NCBI RefSeq assembly: GCF_002723955.1
Contig: NZ_BEWN01000001.1
Coordinates: forward strand, 868,001-932,000
Source: Gluconobacter frateurii
GTDB taxonomy: Bacteria; Pseudomonadota; Alphaproteobacteria; Acetobacterales; Acetobacteraceae
Length of the DNA: 64,000 nucleotides
Direction: 5' to 3'
Shown here: one piece after another, positions 44,935 to 54,602 of the stretch
Position numbering within the stretch: the stretch's first letter is position 1
How the letters are laid out: each line of letters begins with the position of its first letter
The notes under the pieces: generated by a model
What the model was told of the DNA's origin: nothing
The model's input: only the letters and a program-made list of their open reading frames with translations
The model's database searches: none
Translations under genes and position numbers: made by a program

Positions 44935-46560
44935 TTACTTCATCTTCATTGTCGCTGGTGGTATGATGCAGGAAAAGCTGGCTGCGTCGTTCATATTACT
45001 ATGCCCGTCGTAATACGCTATCTTCGGCCAAGCACAAACTGGACGTGTACGAATAATTTTACCGTTGGATACGTAGGCCGCAATAATAGTTTCGGGAGAT
45101 TGGTGGCGAGAAATCCAATCATCAATGACACCAAGTTTGCTGAAGGTGTCGCACCCTGACCCCCCGTAGCAGTGCCCCATGCCGGGAATAGTAATGAGTC
45201 GCGCAGAATTCTGCCCGGAGGCCCCAGAATTCTTGATAACGGACTGGTAATAGCTGGCGAGTTGTTCAGGATTATGACCGTCGTTCCAGCCGATATACAT
45301 CAACAGCTTTCCACCGTGTCTGAAAAAAGGCGTTAGGTTGTCGTCAACATGTAACAAGGGGCCCAGCTTACGTGTAGCGGTTGCAATGTCTTTGTCCCAG
45401 TTCAGTGCGGTCCAGTCCCATTCCGGATTTTGGAAAGCTGCATATTTGAAGAGATCCAAAGCTACAGGAAAAGCTTTTCCATCTGCTGAAAACCCTTCCT
45501 CGCTGCCTTTTGCGGGACCTGGGAAGATTACGTTACCGCTATTAGGGTCAATAGGGCCACGATAGATCTGTTCGGCGGATTTTACTTCATTTGCTGTTAA
45601 ACAGTCAGATGTCTCTTGTCCTTTGCATAACAGTTGACTTGGCTTGAAACCGCAACGCTCAGGATCGTCTAGAAAACCCTGTTTTTTCCCGACAGGCGAT
45701 GCACACGCAGCCATAACGGCACGGTTGAGTAACTGGAATTTTTCACGGCCCACGCGGAGGGCAGGATCGTGATAACTCATCCAGCCGGCCCAAAGCTGTT
45801 CAGCATTAAAGCTGACGATCGGATTGGGAGGCGCACCTGCGACAATGCCGTCATAGTCTTCAGGATAGCGTTTGGCTTCGATCAATCCTTCGAGGCCGCC
45901 AAGGGAACATCCGATCCAATAGGCATGGGAGGCTGCTTTTCCATAAAAGCGGCGTATGAGATTTTTGGCTGTGACCGTCATCAAATGGTCGGCGCGGTAG
46001 GCATAGTCGATCAGTTTTTCCGGATGGCCAAGTGCGAAACGGCCTCCCTGACCCTCTGGTGTTGAACTGTCATGACCGGTGTCAGTGCTAGCAACCGCGT
46101 AGCCTTCTTTCACGCCTGTCGTCATGCCCTCATACATGAGCGAACCTGCCCAGCCGAAATTTCCCACACCAAGAAATTTTCCGTTCCATCCTGTGAGAGG
46201 AAGCCAGATTTCTGTGCGGATCTGAGAGTCCGTAGAGGGATGCAAGGTCACCGCAACGCGGCAAAACGATGGGTTCGTGTCTTGTGCCGGATGTCCGGCA
46301 AGGTTCATTCCCGGCGTACTCATGATCCGGGTCAGGGAGGTCTGCGGACTATGCCAGGCTCCGGCGGCTATAGTTTCGATTTTTGTAAAAGTGGCATCCG
46401 GAAGAGCTGTGTGTGCCAGATCTGCGCACGTTGTAGCATGCGCAGCGGGCGACAGAAGAACCAGTGCTGACGTCGCCAGGAGAGATGCTGTGACCAGCCG
46501 GACCATGACTGAACAGGGGTGTTTTACTGAAGGGATGGGAACAAATTGTACAAACGGCAT
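44935..46560 (-). CDS. Secreted tannase/feruloyl esterase-family hydrolase
   Basis: 541 residues of the tannase family of alpha/beta hydrolases. An N-terminal signal (hydrophobic MVRLVTASLLATSALVLLSP, cleavage after AHA) follows a 18-residue extension; GAGGA 6 bases before the ATG at 46560 supports the longer start. Catalytic Ser is in the G-C-S-L-G-G motif (about 218-223); Asp and His (MGHCYGGSG, about 450) are present. Expected to hydrolyse aromatic esters in the periplasm or outside; the natural substrate is unknown. Confidence 0.87.
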   Translation of the reverse strand: MPFVQFVPIPSVKHPCSVMVRLVTASLLATSALVLLSPAAHATTCADLAHTALPDATFTKIETIAAGAWHSPQTSLTRIMSTPGMNLAGHPAQDTNPSFCRVAVTLHPSTDSQIRTEIWLPLTGWNGKFLGVGNFGWAGSLMYEGMTTGVKEGYAVASTDTGHDSSTPEGQGGRFALGHPEKLIDYAYRADHLMTVTAKNLIRRFYGKAASHAYWIGCSLGGLEGLIEAKRYPEDYDGIVAGAPPNPIVSFNAEQLWAGWMSYHDPALRVGREKFQLLNRAVMAACASPVGKKQGFLDDPERCGFKPSQLLCKGQETSDCLTANEVKSAEQIYRGPIDPNSGNVIFPGPAKGSEEGFSADGKAFPVALDLFKYAAFQNPEWDWTALNWDKDIATATRKLGPLLHVDDNLTPFFRHGGKLLMYIGWNDGHNPEQLASYYQSVIKNSGASGQNSARLITIPGMGHCYGGSGCDTFSKLGVIDDWISRHQSPETIIAAYVSNGKIIRTRPVCAWPKIAYYDGHSNMNDAASFSCIIPPATMKMK

Positions 46561-46766
46561 GACGTTCCTCGTTTTATCAAGGTCTTAAGGTCACGCTTTG
46601 TTAGTGTCAGAATCTTCGGGCGCGCGTGACCGTGCTCCTTTCCTGTGAACGCTTCCAAGCAGAAAAGGTAAAGCCTTGATCTCCCCCGATGCCCTATGCA
46701 GTGTTTCAGTGCTGGCTCTGGACCAGACGTGTTTTCCAGGGAACGCGGATTAAGAACGAGGGCTGG

Positions 46767-47960
46767 ATGAATACCAGATTTTGGATGGTTGGAGGGCTGT
46801 TTCTTGCAGCCTTTCCAGCCTCGGGGAAGAGTGTTCCACCGCATATTTCGGCTACTGCTTCGGAAGAGACCATGTCTGTAAAACAGACCCATGAGGCAAT
46901 GATGGCCGCTCGGGCTTTCCTTGCAACATTCGATTCTAAAAGTGTTGGAAAGGTTCAGTTTCCTTTCATTACACAAAAGTCGGGTGAACTCGCTCGCTTT
47001 CGGAGAAGTGCGCCGGATCAGCCCGCACGTCCTGTGATGGATTCACAACCTGTCGAGCCGGTAAAACGAGGTCCAGGTATGGGGCCTCCAGGTGGATTTA
47101 TCGGCGAACGCTACGGTGTGGCTGTGTGGTCCAATTATCCAGTGAGCGATGTGCTGCGTCCCGGCCTGCAAATGGGGCAACTAACAACGTCTCAACAGTC
47201 GGCGGTCCTCCATCTTCTGCAAATTCTTCTGAGCGTCAAAGGCTACGAGAAAGTGCAGGACATCATGGGATCGGATCAGACCCTCGCAGAAAGTGGTACG
47301 TCTTTTGCTTCCGGGAAAGCCGTTTATACTATTGCGATCTTTGGGCAGCCTTCTGAAACAAAGCCATGGATGGTGCAGTTTGGTGGCCATCATCTTGGGC
47401 TGAATATCGTCATTGACGGCGCTCATGGCGTTATGACTCCTACGCTGACGGGTGCACAGCCGGCGATTTACAAGCGCGATGGCAAAACGGTTCGTGTGCT
47501 GTCGGGAGAAAATGACAAGGCATTTGCGCTTCTGAATTCGCTGGATACCGCACAGCGTCATCAGGCCCTTCTTTCCTACAAGGTAGATGATCTCGTTCAG
47601 GGGCCGGGGCACGATGGAGAGACGATCATCCCGGAAGGCATCAAAGGATCAGCCTTGAACGCTGACCAGAAAGCGGCTCTGATGGACCTCATTACGGAAT
47701 GGGCTGGGATTATCAATGACGCTTATGCGGCGCCCCGTTTGAAGGAAATCCGCAATGATCTCGATGAGACATGGTTTGCATGGAGTGGCCCGACCACATG
47801 CGAGCCGGGTCATAACGGCTCTTCCTATTACCGTATTCAGGGTCCCCGTCTGCTGATCGAGTTTTCTCCTCAGGGCGTCGGTGGCGATCCTACGCTGCAT
47901 GTTCATACGGTTTACCGTGACCCGACGAACAGTTACGGCAGCCGTTTTACGGCTCAATGA
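46767..47960 (+). CDS. DUF3500-family secreted protein
   Basis: 397 residues. Start ATG 46767 with GAGGG upstream gives a signal peptide (about 1-21). The core (FPFITQKSGELARF... through HVHTVYRDPTNSYG) fits the DUF3500 family of unknown function. It overlaps the HupE-like gene by ATGA, so the pair is co-translated. No catalytic residues can be named. Confidence 0.82.
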   Translation: MNTRFWMVGGLFLAAFPASGKSVPPHISATASEETMSVKQTHEAMMAARAFLATFDSKSVGKVQFPFITQKSGELARFRRSAPDQPARPVMDSQPVEPVKRGPGMGPPGGFIGERYGVAVWSNYPVSDVLRPGLQMGQLTTSQQSAVLHLLQILLSVKGYEKVQDIMGSDQTLAESGTSFASGKAVYTIAIFGQPSETKPWMVQFGGHHLGLNIVIDGAHGVMTPTLTGAQPAIYKRDGKTVRVLSGENDKAFALLNSLDTAQRHQALLSYKVDDLVQGPGHDGETIIPEGIKGSALNADQKAALMDLITEWAGIINDAYAAPRLKEIRNDLDETWFAWSGPTTCEPGHNGSSYYRIQGPRLLIEFSPQGVGGDPTLHVHTVYRDPTNSYGSRFTAQ

Positions 47961-48505
47961 ACATGACAAGGATCGCTTCTTTTGCTGCGATTGTCTTGTT
48001 GGCTGTCCCTGCGTCTGCTTTCGCGCATCGTCTGGACGAGTATTTGCAGGCAACAACCTTGAACATTACGCACAGCGATATTTCACTCCATTTGCGGCTC
48101 ACACCCGGGGTGGATGTCGCGGAGGGCGTTATCGGTCAGATTGATCGGAACGGGGATGGAAACCTGTCTCTTGCTGAGCAGGTTGGATATGTTTCGCGTG
48201 TTACCCGGGGGCTGTCGCTTTCCATCAATGGGCGACCAAGTCAGCTCATTGCGGGGGAGGCGTATTTTCCATCAGTCGCAGCTATGAAAGCTGGTACGGG
48301 AACCATTGATATTCATCTGAGGGCTGTCACGGAATTTCAAAAAGGGAAGTATCGGCTGATTTACCGTAATCGGGGCTCCGGCCTGGATACGGTCTGGCTT
48401 GTGAACTGCCTGTTCCCACAGGATACAGCGATCCATGTTCTTCAGCAGGGGCGTTCTGAAGATCAATCCTCTTATACGCTGGATTTTTCTGTCAGCGCGC
48501 TGTGA
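47957..48505 (+). CDS. HupE/UreJ-like secreted domain protein with EF-hand
   Basis: 182 residues with a signal peptide (about 1-23) and a body starting HRLDEYLQATTL, a pattern found in the extracellular N-terminal domain of HupE/UreJ-type membrane proteins. Residues IDRNGDGNLSLAE form a single EF-hand-like DxNxDGxLxxxE loop, so Ca binding is plausible. No membrane helices beyond the signal are present, unlike HupE. It directly follows, and overlaps, the DUF3500 gene. Confidence 0.65.
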   Translation: MNMTRIASFAAIVLLAVPASAFAHRLDEYLQATTLNITHSDISLHLRLTPGVDVAEGVIGQIDRNGDGNLSLAEQVGYVSRVTRGLSLSINGRPSQLIAGEAYFPSVAAMKAGTGTIDIHLRAVTEFQKGKYRLIYRNRGSGLDTVWLVNCLFPQDTAIHVLQQGRSEDQSSYTLDFSVSAL

Positions 48506-48600
48506 TCCTTGATCAAATCACCAGCGACGGATGTACGGCATACTGACGGACATCGGCTGGAAGTGTTAAGGGGAGGGCTTCCTTTCACTGAGACGAAGCC

Positions 48601-49557
48601 ATGCCAGACAATACTCCTTTGATCCTGTCTTTCGGAAGCATCAATATTGACGTCACGGCTCGAGCCGCTCGTTTGCCGCGACCTGGAGAGACAGTTCATG
48701 GGGAAAGCTATGCTGTCATGCTTGGCGGAAAAGGAAGCAACCAGGCTGCTGCGGCCGGCCGTCTTGCAGCAGGTTCTAATGTTCAGGTCGCTCTTGCTGG
48801 GCGGATAGGTCGGGATGGCTTTGGTGTGCAGGCGCGTCAGGAGCTTGAGCGTTTTGGTGTGGACCTTTCTCCTCTGCGTGAGGATGCTGCCAACCCAACG
48901 GGAATTGCTCTGATTGGAATTGATGGGAGTGGCGAAAACTGCATAACCGTCGTGGGTGGCGCAAATATGGCTGTTGATGAGACAGACGTACTGCATGCTG
49001 AACAATGGTTGAGCCGTGCAAAAGTCTTGCTGCTTCAGTTGGAAATCCCTCAGCCTGCCGTGCTTGCCGCAGCACGCCGGGCTCGGAACGCGGGGGCGAT
49101 TGTTGTCCTTGATCCTGCTCCTGCGCCGGAAAATGGACTTCTGGAAGAGCTCTGGCAGGAAATAGATGTTCTGACGCCTAATGAGAGTGAGACATTCCAG
49201 CTGACGGGCATTCGTGCCGAAACTGTTGAGGACGCCGCGCGTGCCGCGGACATTCTTCTGGCAAAAGGGGCGAAAGCCGCTCTTGTGAAAATGGGAAGCC
49301 GGGGCGTATTCTGGCACGACGGTACGCGAAGCGGATATAGCGCGCCATTTCAGGTACGGCCCGTTGATACGGTTGCAGCAGGAGACTGCTTCAATGCCGG
49401 GTTGGCTTTTGCCCTGGCGCAGGGACATACGCTCGAACAAGCCGTTCGTATCGCATCAGCGTGTGGCGCACTGGCGACAACGCATCACGGCGCGGCAGAT
49501 GCGGCGCCCGAGTGGAGTGCTGTCAGTGCTCTGATGTCTGCTCAACCCGAGGAATAA
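48601..49557 (+). CDS. rbsK: Ribokinase (PfkB family)
   Basis: 318-residue sugar kinase. The N-terminal GSINIDVTARAARLPRPGETV, the GGKGSNQAAAAGRL motif and the C-terminal DTVAAGDCFNAG motif (catalytic Asp at 263 or so) are typical of ribokinase. Ribose 5-phosphate would feed the pentose phosphate pathway. There is no rbs transporter or regulator adjacent, so alternate pentose or nucleoside-ribose substrates are possible. Confidence 0.88.
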   Translation: MPDNTPLILSFGSINIDVTARAARLPRPGETVHGESYAVMLGGKGSNQAAAAGRLAAGSNVQVALAGRIGRDGFGVQARQELERFGVDLSPLREDAANPTGIALIGIDGSGENCITVVGGANMAVDETDVLHAEQWLSRAKVLLLQLEIPQPAVLAAARRARNAGAIVVLDPAPAPENGLLEELWQEIDVLTPNESETFQLTGIRAETVEDAARAADILLAKGAKAALVKMGSRGVFWHDGTRSGYSAPFQVRPVDTVAAGDCFNAGLAFALAQGHTLEQAVRIASACGALATTHHGAADAAPEWSAVSALMSAQPEE

Positions 49558-49602
49558 AGGGCGCAGGCGCGCAGGGAAAAAGAATATCTCTGCGCATTCG
49601 TC

Positions 49603-50175
49603 TCAAAAAGTTGGAGTTGATGCTCCGATTGCTGCAGAAAGTTGCTCCACCAGATCACGCGTCAGAGCAACGTTCCCGGCATCCGTAGCAATGGGGCCAT
49701 GTGCCGTGAAACTTGCGCGATGATGCGTCACAGGTTTCTGCTCGTCCGATGGTACGAAAGACCAGTCTGCATCCAGCGTGCCTAGGCCGTTCGCTGCAAT
49801 ATCCAGCCGGGTGATGTTGATGTTCAGCCTCGTACTGGGTGTTGAGGCAGAAGTATGAGACGTCACAAAAACAGTTGGCCAGATCTGCGATAGTTTTGCT
49901 GTCACCAGATCTGTCATTCCGCGAGACAGGCGACTGGCCCACCGCCCATTTGTGCTGCGATCCAACAGATCCCCGTGTCTGACAAGCATATCCTGGCTAT
50001 CCAGATAATCAGGAAGCAGGATGGGATCGACCTCCAGAACAGATGTGGTGGCACTGAGCGGGGTCGTTGCTGTTGCTACGGCTGGTGCGCCCAATGTGTA
50101 GAACTTGATGGGTGCAGAGGAACATCCGCTCAGCAGAAGTCCTGCAACGGCCAGAGAAGGGAAAGACAGTTTCAT
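49603..50175 (-). CDS. ABC transport auxiliary lipoprotein (PqiC-like, DUF330)
   Basis: 190-residue outer-membrane lipoprotein: lipobox LLSGC in the first 20 residues, followed by a beta-rich YmbA/PqiC fold (YTLGAP..., LPDYLDSQDMLVRHG). Overlaps mlaD by 4 bases as the last gene of the operon. Such lipoproteins link MCE systems to the outer membrane. Confidence 0.85.
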   Translation of the reverse strand: MKLSFPSLAVAGLLLSGCSSAPIKFYTLGAPAVATATTPLSATTSVLEVDPILLPDYLDSQDMLVRHGDLLDRSTNGRWASRLSRGMTDLVTAKLSQIWPTVFVTSHTSASTPSTRLNINITRLDIAANGLGTLDADWSFVPSDEQKPVTHHRASFTAHGPIATDAGNVALTRDLVEQLSAAIGASTPTF

Positions 50176-51137
50176 TGGTGGCGTCCCGTCAGCAGAAGTT
50201 GCGGATTACGTTCGACATCATTGGCAAATCCGCGAAGGGCTGATGCTGCAGATGCGAGATCCCGTAAGCTTGCATCCAGGTTGGCTCTGTCTGCGGAACG
50301 GGGAGAGGTCATGCTCTGGATGTTGCCCAAGCTCTGGTTGGCCTTCTGGATTGTGGCGTTGCTGTTTTCCAGAAGTGTATGGAGTTCTTTGCCCCGCGCG
50401 CTCAACTGTTCTGAACCGGTATCGGCCAGTCTGTTGAGACTCTTGAGGGTTTGTTCCAGCTCTGGCTGAAGGTGCGTAATCAGATCGCGGCTGGCATCCA
50501 CCATATCGCGACTATGGTCGGACGTGGAGCGAACGCTTTCAATCAGTGCCGGCAGATCGCGATCCAGCCTGTCGGAAAGTTCTCGCACTGCCGCGAGAGA
50601 CGCGTTGGCATTATCTCCCAGTTCCTTGAGAGGAAGGTTTTGCAAGGTCTGAGACATCGCCTGGATGGAAGACTGCTTGGTCGGTATCTCGGTGACCGTT
50701 GCGATCGCCGGGTGCAGAACGGCTGGAGTTTCCGGAGCAAAGTCCAGATCGATTTCGGATGAGCCTGTGACGAAACTTTTGAGGTTCATCTCTCCCCGTA
50801 ATCCTTGAGAGACCAGATCCTTGATTGTTGGCAGGTGATGCGCAGCATTGCTGGTCAAGGTGATATTGTCCGGACGCATGGTCACATACACCGGAATGTA
50901 AGCGTCCTTTGTCTCTGGATTATATTCAATGACGACCTTGTCGACAGCACCGACCTGCACGCCGCGGAACGTGACGGGTGCCCCGACTGAAAGCCCCGAT
51001 GATGCGCCGTGAAAAATCAGGACAGCCTTTTCCATTCGGGTGAACGGATGGAAGTTGCCGAAAAGCACAAATGCTCCAACGGCCAGCCCGATACCGCCTA
51101 CGACAAAGGCACCGACAAGAGCTTGCCTGTTCATCAA
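50172..51137 (-). CDS. mlaD: MCE-domain lipid-binding protein MlaD-like
   Basis: 321 residues with an N-terminal anchor (about 7-28) and one MCE domain (about 35-115; SGLSVGAPVTFRGVQVGAVDKV), then a long alpha-helical coiled-coil tail (about 150-300), longer than in E. coli MlaD. Forms the periplasmic ring that passes phospholipids. Overlaps mlaF by 4 bases. Confidence 0.9.
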   Translation of the reverse strand: MMNRQALVGAFVVGGIGLAVGAFVLFGNFHPFTRMEKAVLIFHGASSGLSVGAPVTFRGVQVGAVDKVVIEYNPETKDAYIPVYVTMRPDNITLTSNAAHHLPTIKDLVSQGLRGEMNLKSFVTGSSEIDLDFAPETPAVLHPAIATVTEIPTKQSSIQAMSQTLQNLPLKELGDNANASLAAVRELSDRLDRDLPALIESVRSTSDHSRDMVDASRDLITHLQPELEQTLKSLNRLADTGSEQLSARGKELHTLLENSNATIQKANQSLGNIQSMTSPRSADRANLDASLRDLASAASALRGFANDVERNPQLLLTGRHQ

Positions 51138-51907
51138 TTGCGTCCTTCTTCGTCACGTTCCCGATGCATGAATGCATGGACCTGAGGTTCATCACAGTGA
51201 TCGCGCAGGTCCCGTGGAGAGCCGTGAGCGATGGGTATTTTGGTTTTGGCATCCAAAAAGATGCCATCATCAGCGATATGGAAAAGACTTGAGAGTTCAT
51301 GGCTGACGATAACAATCGTCGCACCCAGTCCATCCCGGAGATTGAGGATCAGGTCATCCAGACGGGCCGATGTAATAGGGTCCAGACCGGCAGAGGGTTC
51401 GTCAAAAAACAGTACGTCCGGGTCAAGCGCAATGGCACGTGCCAGACCCGCGCGTTTGCGCATGCCGCCACTGATTTCGGACGGCTGAAGGTCTATGGCC
51501 TGTAGCATGCCCACAAAACCAAGCTTCAGTTCAACCAGTCTGCGGATGACGTCGGGTTTCAGGTCTGTAAACATCTGGAGGGGAAGGGCGACGTTCTCCC
51601 CAATTGTCATGGAACTCCAGAGTGCGCCGCTTTGAAAGAGAACGCCGAACCGATGATTAAGCTCGGTTCTTTCTGCTTCTGATCCGTCCCAGTATCTGTC
51701 GCCATCGACCAGGTATTCACCAGCAGTCGGGCGTAGCAAGCCAATCATGCTTTTCAGCAGGGTACTCTTGCCGCAACCGGATCCGCCCATGACAGCAAAG
51801 ATGCTACCCTTTTTGACGTCCAGAGTGATGTTCTTCTGAATCACTTTGGGGCCAAAGGCGAGCGTTACGTCTTTCATGGAAAGAACGGTTGGTCTGGTGT
51901 CGCTCAT
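51134..51907 (-). CDS. mlaF: MlaF-like ABC ATPase of lipid transport
   Basis: 257 residues. Walker A GGSGCGKSTLLKS (about 37-49), signature ISGGMRKRAGLAR (about 144-156) and Walker B DVLFFDEPSAGLDP are intact, with the MlaF-type MRKR signature. Powers the lipid transporter with MlaE. Confidence 0.94.
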   Translation of the reverse strand: MSDTRPTVLSMKDVTLAFGPKVIQKNITLDVKKGSIFAVMGGSGCGKSTLLKSMIGLLRPTAGEYLVDGDRYWDGSEAERTELNHRFGVLFQSGALWSSMTIGENVALPLQMFTDLKPDVIRRLVELKLGFVGMLQAIDLQPSEISGGMRKRAGLARAIALDPDVLFFDEPSAGLDPITSARLDDLILNLRDGLGATIVIVSHELSSLFHIADDGIFLDAKTKIPIAHGSPRDLRDHCDEPQVHAFMHRERDEEGRN

Positions 51908-51910
51908 GGA

Positions 51911-53062
51911 TCAGATCCCCACCACGTCAGCAATAACGGCAAAGATGGCATCAATGGCGATGACACCGACAATCCCAACGACTACGGCGCGCGTTGCGGC
52001 AATTCCGACGTCAGCGGCGGATCGTCCGGCCTTCAGGCCAATGCGGCAACTGGTGAGACCAATGAAAGCACCAAATACGATGCTTTTAATAAAGGCAAAG
52101 ATGAACTGACCGATCCCGAATGAAGTCACGGTCTGATGAAAATATCCGGCAGCCGTAATATCAAGCATTGAAATAGCCACGACGAAGCCACCAAGCATCC
52201 CGACCAGGCAACCATAGAGGTACAGAAACGGCATGGTGATGACGAGTGACAGGACGGCGGGTAAAATCAGGTACGTTGAAGTTGGGATGCCGAAAACGTT
52301 CAAGGCATCAATTTCTTCATTGCCCTGCATGGTCGAGATGCGTGCCGCGTAGGAACCGCCAGTTCTGCCAGCCATGATGATCGCTGTCATGACGGCTGCC
52401 ATTTCGCGCACCATCGCGATGCCGACGAGGCTCGCAACATAGATGCCAGCAGCAAATTTCTGGAGTTCGACGGCGCCCACAAATGCGAGAATGGCGCCGA
52501 CAAGGAAATTGACGATCCCAACGATCAGCAGGGCGTAGGGACCAGCATTCGTTGTATCTGTCAGCAGATCGACAAATCGCATGCGGCTGCGACCGGTCAA
52601 GGCAAGGAAACCGCCCTTAACCGTCATCGCGCCCAGACCTGCAACGGTTCCGATTTCTGTCAGGCCATCAAGCGTGTGCGTCCCGATTGTTTCCAGAAAT
52701 GGAAGCCGTTTTTTACGGGGGGCTGGCTTGTCGGCCGGAACATCAGGCAGCAAATCAAGGAGTTGCCGCATCGGTGCTGGAAGACTTTGCGTATCCAGAG
52801 TGATGTGCCTGTCATGGCCTACACGTTTGACGTCCCATAGAAAGGCGATGAGCCCCGTGTCCCAACGGGTCGTTGCCCGCGTATCAAATGCAAGAGTGCT
52901 TCCGGCAGGGGCGCTATCAAGGCCGTTTCCCGGAAACGACGGAATATTGCCGGTACGGGCCATCCACGAGCCTTGCAGGGTCAAAACCGGACCGCTCTCC
53001 CCAGACGACAAATGCCAGTCTGGAGCGGCTGCGTCTTTTGTTGGGAGATCCGGCTGTTGCAA
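51911..53062 (-). CDS. mlaE: MlaE-like permease with N-terminal STAS-like extension
   Basis: 383 residues. The C-terminal 240 residues are the MlaE permease fold with about five membrane segments (GRTGGSYAARISTMQGNEEIDAL is the family signature). The first 120 residues are a soluble STAS-like region (WHLSSGESGPVLTLQGSW), so the MlaB-type STAS protein appears to be fused to the permease instead of separate. First gene of the mlaE-mlaF-mlaD-pqiC operon. Confidence 0.9.
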   Translation of the reverse strand: MQQPDLPTKDAAAPDWHLSSGESGPVLTLQGSWMARTGNIPSFPGNGLDSAPAGSTLAFDTRATTRWDTGLIAFLWDVKRVGHDRHITLDTQSLPAPMRQLLDLLPDVPADKPAPRKKRLPFLETIGTHTLDGLTEIGTVAGLGAMTVKGGFLALTGRSRMRFVDLLTDTTNAGPYALLIVGIVNFLVGAILAFVGAVELQKFAAGIYVASLVGIAMVREMAAVMTAIIMAGRTGGSYAARISTMQGNEEIDALNVFGIPTSTYLILPAVLSLVITMPFLYLYGCLVGMLGGFVVAISMLDITAAGYFHQTVTSFGIGQFIFAFIKSIVFGAFIGLTSCRIGLKAGRSAADVGIAATRAVVVGIVGVIAIDAIFAVIADVVGI

Positions 53063-53269
53063 GTGTGCCTCGTCGTTTCAGTCAGCTTGTTCTTCCTCTT
53101 GTGTAGGACCAGATTTCCTCGGTGAAAAGAGGGAACTGAACCGTTCGGTCATTTTTGGCTTCGGGTAAAAGGGGCCTATCCATTATTGGGAATAATCAGT
53201 TTTCCTTGTGAGGGCTGCCCAAGGATGAGAGAACGAAGTCAGCTTTCATTTTCATCTGAGATATTCTCT

Positions 53270-54175
53270 ATGCGCTCGTGGATCTTACCTGTTTCGTTTG
53301 CCTGTGCTGCTGTAGTCATGAGTGTCCCGCAGGCTCGTGCATGGGGCCCTTATGGACACGCTATTGTTGCTGACATTGCTCAGGATCGCTTAACCCCGGA
53401 AGCCGCCCAGGCGGTGCAGGCTCTTCTCGCACAGGAAGGACATCAAACGTTGGATCAGGTCGCGTCATGGCCTGATACGATAGGCCATGTTCCAAAGAAG
53501 AAGGGCGGCCTCCCGGAAACATTGGCGTGGCACTACGTGGATACGGACGTTGCCAATCCCGCTTACGAGCGTGAGCGAGATTGTGCGGATGGAAATTGCG
53601 TCGTCGAGAAGCTGCCGGAACTGGAGAAGGAACTGGCGGATCGTTCAGCCACGCCACAGCAAAGGCTGGATGCACTCAAATGGGTCGTTCATCTTGTCGG
53701 CGATCTTCACCAGCCTTTGCACGCCGCTGAGCGAGACCATGACAAGGGAGGAAACGCCGTTCGGCTTTCTTATTACGGAGAGACGGAAAACGGCCACATG
53801 AACCTTCATGCCTTGTGGGATGAGGGGGTGCTGGACCGTCAGGCCTCATTGGTTGTCGGGCCACATTATACGATTGATTTTGCCAAGGCCCGCACAGAGG
53901 CTAACCAGCTTGCTTCAACCATCACGGCAGATGAAACGGCTTACTGGGTGGCTGACCTCTCCAGCGGTGATGTTCACCATGCGGTCGTCGACTGGGCGGA
54001 TGAAAGCCATGCTCTGGCGCGTTCCATTTCCTATGGCGCACTGCCCCAGGTCAAAGGAGCAGACATTCGAGACGCTTATACGGCTATTGCGTGGCCGGTT
54101 ATTCAACTGCGTTTGCAACAGGCAGGTGTCCGTCTCGCCGCCGTTCTGAATGTGGCGCTTGGTCAGAAACAATAA
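53270..54175 (+). CDS. Secreted S1/P1-type nuclease
   Basis: 301-residue zinc nuclease degrading single-stranded nucleic acid. After a signal peptide (cleavage before WGPYGH) the mature protein begins with the Trp that coordinates zinc. Zn ligands are visible in WPDTIG, HYVDTD, HLVGDLHQPLHAAERDHDKGGN and LHALWDEGVL. ATG 53270; the longer TTG-started frame is not favoured. Periplasmic or extracellular. Divergent from the Mla operon. Confidence 0.88.
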   Translation: MRSWILPVSFACAAVVMSVPQARAWGPYGHAIVADIAQDRLTPEAAQAVQALLAQEGHQTLDQVASWPDTIGHVPKKKGGLPETLAWHYVDTDVANPAYERERDCADGNCVVEKLPELEKELADRSATPQQRLDALKWVVHLVGDLHQPLHAAERDHDKGGNAVRLSYYGETENGHMNLHALWDEGVLDRQASLVVGPHYTIDFAKARTEANQLASTITADETAYWVADLSSGDVHHAVVDWADESHALARSISYGALPQVKGADIRDAYTAIAWPVIQLRLQQAGVRLAAVLNVALGQKQ

Positions 54176-54289
54176 GCTGGCACGTTTTCAAATGTCCTGT
54201 GCCCAGATTCTGTCGACTAAAGACCATTTCCGGTAGAGGGAGACGCAATTCGAAGCTGGTGCTTACAGAGACCGGTGGAAGCCTGGCGA

Positions 54290-54520
54290 GTTAGGGGGAA
54301 AGGGGCAATTATTGGCTGCCTGCTGATGCATGAACAGGATCTCGATGGCACCGGACTGTGTCAGCCATTGACGAAACAGACGGATCGTCTCTGCAGTCAG
54401 CAGGCGATCCGTCAGGCCACGCCAAGAAAACCCATAAACGGCAGGGATCATTGATGAGATATTCCATAGTCCGGGTAAACGCTTTGAATTGCTCACCAAG
54501 ACGGCCCAGGTGAGCAACAC
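54290..54520 (-). pseudogene. Fragment of an IS5-family transposase
   Basis: The minus-strand frame contains YGFSWRGLTDRLLTAETIRL and FRQWLTQSGAIEILF, which align by eye with the conserved N-terminal stretch of IS5-group transposases (FxxFLGLxLxDxxPDAKTIWLFREQLTxAGAxxxLF). Nothing of the catalytic DDE region follows and no terminal repeats were seen, so this is a relic. The assignment rests on a motif resemblance. Confidence 0.5.
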
Positions 54521-54602
54521 GTTCTTCAGAATTCTATGAAGAACTATTCAATCATTCCTTGGGCTTCTCTTTCAATCTTTTCTCCATGCCCAATGACAAA
54601 AT

